Below, in pieces: positions 57,103 to 64,000 of a DNA stretch of 64,000 nt (its first letter is position 1; each line of letters begins with the position of its first letter). The notes beneath the pieces were generated by a model. The model had not been told where the DNA came from. It did not search any database and saw nothing but the letters and a program-made list of their open reading frames with translations. Source of the stretch: Glandiceps talaboti (taxonomy: Eukaryota > Hemichordata > Enteropneusta > Spengelidae); the NCBI RefSeq assembly GCF_964340395.1, contig NC_135550.1, forward strand, positions 4,562,601 through 4,626,600. The letters run 5' to 3'. The translations under genes were made by a program, and so were the position numbers.

Positions 57103-57539
57103 TTATTTTTTAAATGAGTAGAAATGTATACCTCTGTCTCTTATAAAACCAGGTCTAGGTTCCCTTGATGTGAAGTTATCATTACACACAGTAACAAACA
57201 AATCCCGTCTAAGTGGATAATTTGTTACCTGTCGTGGTAAGGGGTCGTGTGGAGGCGGGACAGTTTTTCGGCGATGTATGTCGTCGCTGCTTCGTCTGGA
57301 ATCCACGGACTACTTGGATACCCTTCTCGCAAACTTCCCTATCCTAGGTGACTCTCGCAGGTTGTTCCCTCTTAAATTCAGATCAACAAGCTTACCTAGA
57401 TCTAACATAGCGATGTCGGTAATCTGACCAACTTTTTGTTGGATAGATTCAGCGAAACACGGCATCGGTTGCCGTATATCTCGGTGGATATGTCGGATAT
57501 TTTGTTTCCAAACACGTTTACTTCGCTAAGGTTGCGGAC

Positions 57540-57540
<1 letters not shown>
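57103..57540 (-). pseudogene. Leucine-rich-repeat protein remnant
   Basis: The minus strand from 57,540 reads LSEVNVFGNKISDISTEI, then VSLNLSNKKLVRLPTSLC, in one frame. After a two-base shift near 57,415 it reads LGKLVDLNLRGNNLRESP in another. The leucine positions keep a 23-residue spacing across the shift, as in cytosolic leucine-rich repeats. A basic region (RRSSDDIHRRKTVPPP) follows after an in-frame TAG near 57,310, and the frame ends at 57,103. Frameshift plus stop suggest a pseudogene. An exon of a real gene with sequence errors is possible. Confidence 0.45.
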
Positions 57541-57591
<51 letters not shown>

Positions 57592-57616
57592 ATGTATGTA
57601 TGTATGTATGTATGTA
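57541..57616. repeat. (GT)n-(GTAT)n microsatellite
   Basis: About 16 GT units, then 10 GTAT units. Confidence 0.95.
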
Positions 57617-58880
57617 GGGAAACGGTACGGGATAGACTGCACGCAAATGTGAAAAAGAAACAGAGAATTAGAAAAAGATGCAGCCCAGTTTTACGTACGG
57701 TTTTCGAGTACGAACAAAGTTAACATTGTCATTGGCCGTTACCAGATACAGCAAAAGAGACCAGAAATAGATCGTTTGCTTTAGCAGTTATTGAAATAAC
57801 TTTTATTCATTTCAAAAAGCCTAGAATTTGCTTCAAAGCTATGTCGGATGTTTCAAAACCGAGAGTTGCAGGCACAAGTAAATGAAGTAATGTCTGTCTA
57901 AGCTACAATAAGTGTAAACGCGTGTGCTTATCATCCAAGTCGTAAGAAATTGGTTGACGTGTGCGTTTGTCAAGTACACAGTCGTAACGACCTAACAAAT
58001 GGAAAACAAGATATCTTTATTTCAGGAACTTCTGTTTAGGTGTTGGTAAATAATAAAATCATGTTTTCTTAGCATTCATGTGGTTGTTTTCGTACATCAC
58101 TCCTTGGCCAGGGGGTTACTTGGCCATATGGTTATTTTTTGAACAACATGCAAAAAAGAATGTATAAATCCTAAACAGAAACATGACAAGGTGAACAATT
58201 AAAGATGTTATGGTCAAGTGCAGACTCAGTATAATAACAAAGTCACGTATTAAGCTTCAAAGTCACTTTTCATTCTATTCACCCCCTTCACATAATGGTA
58301 TAGTCCCCATAATGCAATTCGTATCGTACCGCGTCATTTCAAATACTGGTGCATTTTCCAAGTTGTGTTGTGCCTGGCCTGTTTTACCTCAAGTTTGAGC
58401 AGATTTCACGGAGAAACAACCAGCCACTTCTATGACCACGATTATGAACCATAACTGGATACTATTTGGGCCTCACTCAAACCTCATGGGACAGAATATC
58501 GACCCGCGACCTGCCATGATCGCTTTGTGTGGCTGGTCAGATCTGACTCTTGACCGAGCGAGCCAGCCATCGACCATCGTGAGGTTCTACTTGCAGTGAA
58601 TATGGACTGTGCATAATGGTTGTATCAATGCTTGTCTGACCACATAAGCTATATAAGGGAATGAGGACTGTTGGGATTTGGAATGCAAGAGTTAGGGGCA
58701 ACATCAAAAGTTCAATATAATATATCTAACTTAATTGCTTAAGTTAGGTCCCAGACCCCCCCACCCCCCCATCTAACTTAACTGACCTAAAATTGAAAAT
58801 CGTTTCAGACTCATACTGTATACTTCCACTTTCAAACAACGTATCAATATAATACTGAATTATAAATAAAATAGAAAACC
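57617..58880. other. No recognised gene
   Basis: A C-run region near 58,757-58,770 (CCCCCCCACCCCCCC) is flanked by TAACTTAA-type AT sequence. Frames such as 58210-58398 lack motifs. Confidence 0.45.
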
Positions 58881-58901
58881 ATTTTAACTCAGAAAAATAC
58901 T

Positions 58902-58907
58902 TTTATT
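58902..58907 (-). terminator. Polyadenylation signal for the small minus-strand gene
   Basis: Minus strand AATAAA in TTTTCAATAAAAGT, about 40 bases after the stop codon at 58945. Confidence 0.5.
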
Positions 58908-58944
58908 GAAAACCAACAGAACACAACAACACTAAATTTACACG

Positions 58945-59362
58945 TCAAGTCACATTGATTACTAATACTGGTATGTCTGGTTTCACTTTCTTTTTTGAAA
59001 TGGGAGACATTTCGTGACTGGGTGTAGGCTCATCAGCAACACTTTGATCGGATGATTTTTGTTTAACTGAAAAATACAGGGCCGATCGGGAAAGTGTAGG
59101 AATCGCCTTTGTTAACTAGTTCGACTAAATTGATTGTACAGATAGATTTGGTTCATAAAACTTGACAAGATGTTTTGCAAACAGCAGGATACCACTTCCC
59201 ATTAAAGGCCATTCCAAAGATTAGATCGGATGTAACCATTTTCACTGGAGTAAAGAACTATATGTAGTAACATTGCAATTCAAACTGTAAAACCCTGTGT
59301 AAAACATTAACTGTCTCTGCAAAACATAGTTTCAACTAGAAATTGTATTTACCAGCTCTCAT
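58945..59362 (-). CDS. Candidate two-exon gene for a 43-residue protein
   Basis: The minus strand has ATGAGAGCTG (59362-59353), donor CTG|GTAAAT, a 286-bp intron, acceptor CTGTATTTTTCAG ending at 59067, then 122 bases to TGA at 58945. The product starts MRAVKQKSSDQSVADEPTPS and ends KKKVKPDIPVLVINVT: hydrophilic, Ser/Lys-rich, no membrane segment. A polyadenylation signal follows. A longer upstream ATG frame (from about 59,495, MHVKAVAAVSTCSSLSWCDA) runs in another frame across the same splice and stops two codons later. It could be an upstream frame or the true product. I do not recognise either. Confidence 0.35.
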
Positions 59363-59945
59363 GCTTTTTAGCCTTCAAGTTGTTTCTGTCCAGTCGTATA
59401 TATTCGCACGTTTCCGTTGATTTTGACTGTGACATCGCATCGCACCACGACAGTGATGAACACGTTGACACGGCGGCCACGGCTTTCACATGCATGTTCC
59501 AACTATCAATCATCTACAAACATCTAAAATCTGTTTGAAATTGCTAAACTATTGCAGAATAATTATTTCAGGCGATCGAACTTTTGATTTTCACGAAGGA
59601 TTGAATCAACATCAGTCGAACGATCAACTTGTTGCGAGTGTAGAAATAAACATTCGCAATACCACGCTATCTACGACAATTTAGTCCAAGTTGAGAGGTC
59701 ACATCAAACATGACATCTCATCGGTAATTTCCGGATTTACATTCGAATATAATAATACGAATATTCGTATTAGTTTCACGTTATAACTTATGGCCTAACT
59801 TAGAACCTTCGCGTAGGTGGATTATGGCAACGTCACGCGTCCTATCCACATAGTCTATTGAAATCAATTATCGTGAAGGTCCTTTAAAATTTACCACTAC
59901 GATTGAATGATCGGCTCTGATCACGTACACACTGTGACTTCGTTA
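59363..59945. other. Presumed upstream region of the small gene
   Basis: Holds a perfect 18-bp palindrome at 59754-59771. No core promoter element was identified. Confidence 0.35.
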
Positions 59946-59949
59946 ACTT

Positions 59950-60396
59950 TCAAACATATTTTTTAATGTATTTCAAAATAGATTGTTTCGACTCGACCTC
60001 CTGGGACATGAACTCGGCTAATGACCGTCGGTCATTTTTGTATTTGGCATGCCACAACTTCGTTGCGCTTTCCTGTACACCGGCCCGGGATTTGCCCTGT
60101 TGTTTTTTGATATTTAACTCCCAAATCTTGTTCGTTAGTTTCTGAATGTCGTTCGAAGGGCATTTATAAATTGTGTGAGGAGAACATATATGGACCAGAA
60201 AGTTGTACGAACCCTTCGTGTCTCGACGACGCCAACTGATGAAATGTGCGTACGCACATTCCGGATACCCACCTCGTTCCCAAATACCTATTTTGCAGCA
60301 AATTTGAAAGCTGAACCGCGTACCGCTGATAAATCGGACCGACTGTACGCAGTGTTTTAGGTAAAAGCAGCCTTGAAATCGTACTAAATTTGCCAA
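59950..60396 (-). CDS. Unrecognised 148-codon open frame
   Basis: Minus strand, open with no ATG near its start (it opens with TTG), so if real it is an exon or needs an unseen start. The first part (LVRFQGCFYLKHCVQSVRFI) is basic and hydrophobic, like a mitochondrial presequence. The last part is Lys/Glu-rich and probably helical (KIWELNIKKQQGKS, SQEVESKQSILKYIKKYV). There is a strong donor-like GAACGAG|GTGGGT inside, near 60,272, so only the first third may be exonic. No family was recognised. Confidence 0.25.
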   Translation of the reverse strand: MANLVRFQGCFYLKHCVQSVRFISGTRFSFQICCKIGIWERGGYPECAYAHFISWRRRDTKGSYNFLVHICSPHTIYKCPSNDIQKLTNKIWELNIKKQQGKSRAGVQESATKLWHAKYKNDRRSLAEFMSQEVESKQSILKYIKKYV

Positions 60397-60918
60397 GTAT
60401 GGCGTTAAATCGTTTTTGACGGTTGAGAAATTATTTTGGCCAAAACCCCCCCACCCCCAAACTAAAGCAATTAAGTTTTTTTGTAAACATCGATCTTTTG
60501 ACGGCGCCCCTTACCTCTTTGGATTTTCAGCGACTTTTGAAGTAAGTACATGTATTTTATGCAAATTATGTTTTTAATTAGGCTTGGAGCAGACCATTTT
60601 CAATGGGGGTGTAACCTGGTGAATGGTATGCAGACAAGATAATGTACACATTTTTATCACACAAAAACCTTTTGATACAAAATCTTTGATATAGGCAAAA
60701 CATTACAAGAATTTTACAACAACACTAAGACTGAACATTCAAAAGAAGAGTTATTTTGGAAACAACACAAAATAAATCTATGGACTCACAAAACTTACTT
60801 GAAATGCAACACTTTCAAGTACATGTAGAGAGAGATACAAATACGTATTGAAATGCTCATTTGAATATACATCCAAATCTGTTAGGGGAACAGCTGATTG
60901 TCAGCACCAGATCTGATC
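60397..60918. other. No recognised gene
   Basis: C-rich run near 60,446-60,458, otherwise AT-rich and unremarkable. Confidence 0.4.
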
Positions 60919-60945
60919 CAGTGTTCTCCCCAGAGGGTTTTCGTG
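60919..60945 (+). repeat. Single terminal motif of the CAGTGTTCTCCC transposon family
   Basis: CAGTGTTCTCCCCAGAGGGTTTTCGTG resembles the left end of the element at 61,566 (CAGTGTTCTCCCCAGGATTTTG). I saw no matching right end nearby, so it is probably a truncated copy. Confidence 0.5.
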
Positions 60946-61565
60946 TACATGTATTGGGCCCGATATCCTTTAATTTTCGTCAATACGTGATCAGTTGTCC
61001 CAATATGCAATCAGATTCAATTGTTTAGAGTTCGGTAAATTGCATGTTGACATTCAAACTGATTAAAATCCGATGTAGATGTTGGCTAATCATTCATTGC
61101 TATTTCTTCGTTATTTTTGCCTGGGTTGACCTTCGTGGTACATGTTTACATTTTTATTCTGATCGCCTCCTTTACATGTACATCTGAACTGGCACCCATG
61201 ACCCCACCGTTCTAGCTAGCTAGCAATAAACAGTCAAGGCGAGGAATATCTTTGATACATGAAAATATTCCCCCTTCCCCAAAGGATTTTCCCTCCCACA
61301 AGTGACTATTTTTCTCGTGTTGAGTTGGTGACCCTGCCAGAGTGACATTAACGTGGGGAAAAAGCCTAACGCTGGCAGTTTCCCAATCAACTATTTCCTT
61401 GACTTACATTTGTAACCACTTAACGGATGGAGAGGCTTGGCAGGAAGAGGGTTAAATCATGTCTCCATCCAAAGTCATTTCACAAGGGGGAGGGGACTGT
61501 GTGTGCTATGAAGACTTGGTGTAAATAGATTTTTACTGTTTTAGGGATATGTAACATGTACAATT

Positions 61566-63888
61566 CAGTGTTCTCCCCAGGATTTTGCCACAAGAGGGGG
61601 GAATTGTTGCTGAGCGGAGCGAAGCACTGCGTGCGCGTTGCGCACGCTGGGGGTGGTCAGGAAGGGGGTGTCCCCCCTCCTGCCTAGGAGATTTTGCAAT
61701 TTGCATCTTGAAATGGTGGCTTTTGGTGGCACTTTATTTAGCCATTTTAACCCACTTTAATCATGTGAATTTCAACACAACTGAAGTGTCAAAGTGAGTT
61801 TTGATATCTTAATGTTTAAATAGTGACAGAATTTAGCCAAATTTACCTGTGTCAAAAAAAGTTTTTTTAATAGTTTGTCCTAAATAGTTACTCAAATAGC
61901 TCTTTTTAACACAAATGCTGAAAGAGTGTAACAAAACAAAATCTTCAACTTTCTGTAAAAAATTGCAGCAAATTTCAAGATGTTTCAGGACAGTTGTAGT
62001 GTTTACTACAAAACGAAATCCATTTTCAAGAGCTTCATTGCATCATCACCATACCACTACCAAAACAAACAAAAGTCAAACACATAAGGGTGAAGATACA
62101 GTAACTTTGCCTTTATGCATAACAGCTGAGTAACTTGTCTCACTTCTGTGAGAATTCTCCTGTCTTTGTAATTTCCCCATTGGTGACTGCTTGTTCAAAG
62201 TAAACAGTGTCAGATTTGGTCCATCTATTGATATTCCCATAGTGATTCAATTCGTCTAAATGTACTGTTTTCTAGTTGACTTCTCATTAAATTTATAATT
62301 TAATTCCCGGACTTGAGAACTGCTCAGAATGACGGACCAGTATTTGCGGTGACGCAAAACCATGCGTATTATACCGTACGCAATGGAAATTATTTTTTGT
62401 TACATTTGCCATACCCCTCGACTGACGATCGTACTATACTGAGTGAGAGTCGATTGTTTTTATTTTGATACATAATATTATTATAGACCACTAACGAACT
62501 TGTACTCTGGCCCTGTTACAGTCAATGTAAAAAAAGACGCAACACTAATGTTGCAATTTTTGTTGCCATTGTTGTGTCTAACTGGAAAATTAATAGTACA
62601 TGCCAAACACAGCTGCACATGTTCAAATGGACACTCAATACGTCACGCTCCCACGTCAAAAAAAACTCACACTGTAAGACATGCCTAGCCATGATATAGT
62701 TCTCTTCAGCATGACTGTTCAGTTTTTTTTACGAAAACAAAAATAGTCGGTGACAATACGGCATGGCAGTTTCAGTTAGCACAGGTCTTTTTTGATAGAT
62801 GGCGAAACCGCTTCGTGTCACTATGGGTGGTAATGAAGTCAATCAAAAGAAAATGAAATAAAACGAATCGGAATACATAGTTTTCAAGTGGGACAGGTAT
62901 CCGACAAAACTTTCTGCTACGACGACTCACTAAGATTTTGAAAGGTCAAAGATTGTACTATGACGACACATGCAACGTCCGAACTATTAAACTAAAGGGA
63001 AGGGACAGAGGGGAACTTAGCGTTCAACTTCAATACTGACGTAGCCATGGAAAATCTTACTTGCGTGTTTTTATATTAAGAGAAGCAATTCATAGACACA
63101 GCGACTCAGAAAACCATAGATTTTGCAGTACATTTAGTGTACACGTAAAAACAGACCGTTCCGAGACTTTTGTCACGGCCCACCTATCCATGAACAATGG
63201 AATCGCCCACATTGACACCACGTGTTTATCTGTGTTGAGGCCATCGCATCTCACCCGATATGTCCGTAAGTTCGATCGTGGTTCGATGGGTACGAAAATA
63301 TTAGCCCATTTTCGTTTCGATTACAATTCAATAAATAGTTAAGGAACTAGAATGTACCATTTTGTTCATTTTAGTGACATATTATTTAGTATCATCTAAG
63401 TAGTGTCGGTGAACAACACAAGCCTTTCAAAGTTTCGCATTTCATTTTGTTTTTGTACCGTAAACTCGAGACAGTGTGTGTTTACATGCAAACAATCCCA
63501 CGATCTGAGTTCAAGTTCGCCCAGTGAAAAGGGCCGACGTGTAAAATATTCCGTGTACCTCCTGATCTTCATTGAGCTAAATGACGGAGGAAAGACATGT
63601 TGACTGTTTGAAAGCTATAGAATGAATGACAAGTTTGAAGAAAGTGTATGCGTGAATGTGATTCGCACGAAGTTTGACATCAGTGACAGTAGCCTCTTTA
63701 CCGAGATATTTGACTTTCCAAAATGGCGACCATGAGATCGTAGCGAAACCGCGAGAGAAGTAAATCGTTTTGCCCCGTTTGTTGAAAAAATATTCAATTC
63801 ATTTTTTTTTCGTCAAAACTTACAAGGGGGCGCCAAGAATTTACAAGAGGGCGCGGCGCCCCTGTTACCTTGTTCAGGGAGAACACTG
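61566..63888. mobile_element. Putative 2.3-kb DNA transposon with 12-bp TIRs and CAATT target duplication
   Basis: The left end CAGTGTTCTCCC (61566-61577) and right end GGGAGAACACTG (63877-63888) are perfect 12-bp inverted repeats. CAATT flanks both sides (61561-61565 and 63889-63893). GC-rich sub-terminal segments follow inside each end (GCGTGCGCGTTGCGCACGC on the left, GGGCGCGGCGCCCCTG on the right). No transposase was recognised, so it appears non-autonomous. The CAGTG ends and 5-bp duplication recall hAT-like elements, but I do not assign a superfamily. Confidence 0.6.
62790..63230 (+). repeat. Uninterrupted copy of the 51.2-52.8-kb dispersed repeat
   Basis: Lies inside the putative transposon at 61.6-63.9 kb and matches 51,240-51,660 plus 52,787-52,830, with no LINE between. 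The 51-kb repeat is therefore probably a fragment of the same transposon family. Confidence 0.75.
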
Positions 63889-64000
63889 CAATTAGATGTT
63901 ACACCTACATTATTCTTCATTCATCCAAGGAAAATAGGAGTAACCAAAGGTGTCATTGTCACTACAAGTTACTAGCCGAGTATTTTTCGGCCGAGTGACA

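Noticed and set aside
61585-61797. 70-residue plus-strand frame MPQEGGIVAERSEALRARCA
   Set aside because: Lies in the GC-rich sub-terminal part of the putative transposon and matches no family.
63061-63342. 93-residue plus-strand frame
   Set aside because: Lies in the dispersed repeat; the paralogue at 51 kb does not keep the frame.

Overview
This looks like a window of animal nuclear DNA, AT-rich and gene-poor. Several findings point that way: GT-AG introns, a methuselah/adhesion-type GPCR remnant, an intron-containing LicD-family gene, CR1/Rex1-like LINEs, a Penelope-like element, a Ty3/Gypsy element with a tRNA-Leu-type primer site, a tRNA-derived SINE, and many (CATA)n/(CAGA)n/(CA)n arrays. 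A marine invertebrate (a non-vertebrate deuterostome or a lophotrochozoan) fits best. The sequence alone does not settle the phylum, and I saw no rRNA, functional tRNA or CRISPR array.

Layout. 1-5.6 kb is repeats: a LINE endonuclease scrap, a 292-bp foldback element and a dispersed repeat that recurs inverted at 45 kb. At 6.5-11.7 kb four exons join in phase into a 356-residue single-pass membrane protein with a signal peptide, Ser-Gly clusters like glycosaminoglycan attachment sites, one membrane helix and a PDZ-type C-terminus. 12-19 kb has microsatellites, a 12 x 27-bp minisatellite and a 5'-truncated Rex1-like LINE. 19.2-22.1 kb is a decayed GPCR pseudogene (eroded somatomedin-B-like domain, seven-helix region with three stops), followed by a 20 x 49-bp minisatellite. 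26.2-28.1 kb is a minus-strand LINE.

At 28.4-31.6 kb two minus-strand exons join to make a 241-residue LicD-family transferase-like membrane protein, with the active-site region rebuilt across the splice junction. A second intact copy of its last exon sits alone at 42.4-42.8 kb. 32.2-33.4 kb is another LINE and 33.4-33.7 kb a SINE. 35.7-40.4 kb is a near-complete Gypsy element with 151-bp LTRs differing at one position; it is disabled by two in-frame stops and a frameshift. The repeat it landed in exists uninterrupted at 16.6 kb, so its ends can be read directly.

41-53 kb holds dispersed repeats, two further foldback elements, a SINE and a second Rex1-like LINE inserted into a repeat that has an empty counterpart at 62.8-63.2 kb. 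55.8-56.9 kb is a decayed Penelope-like element, 57.1-57.5 kb an apparent leucine-rich-repeat pseudogene, and 58.9-59.4 kb a candidate two-exon gene for a 43-residue protein. 61.6-63.9 kb is a putative DNA transposon with perfect 12-bp terminal inverted repeats and a 5-bp target duplication.

The genes do not form an operon or obvious pathway. The main interest is two plausible cell-surface/Golgi-type genes set among many mobile elements. Internal paralogues within the window act as before-and-after pictures of insertions and microsatellite expansion.
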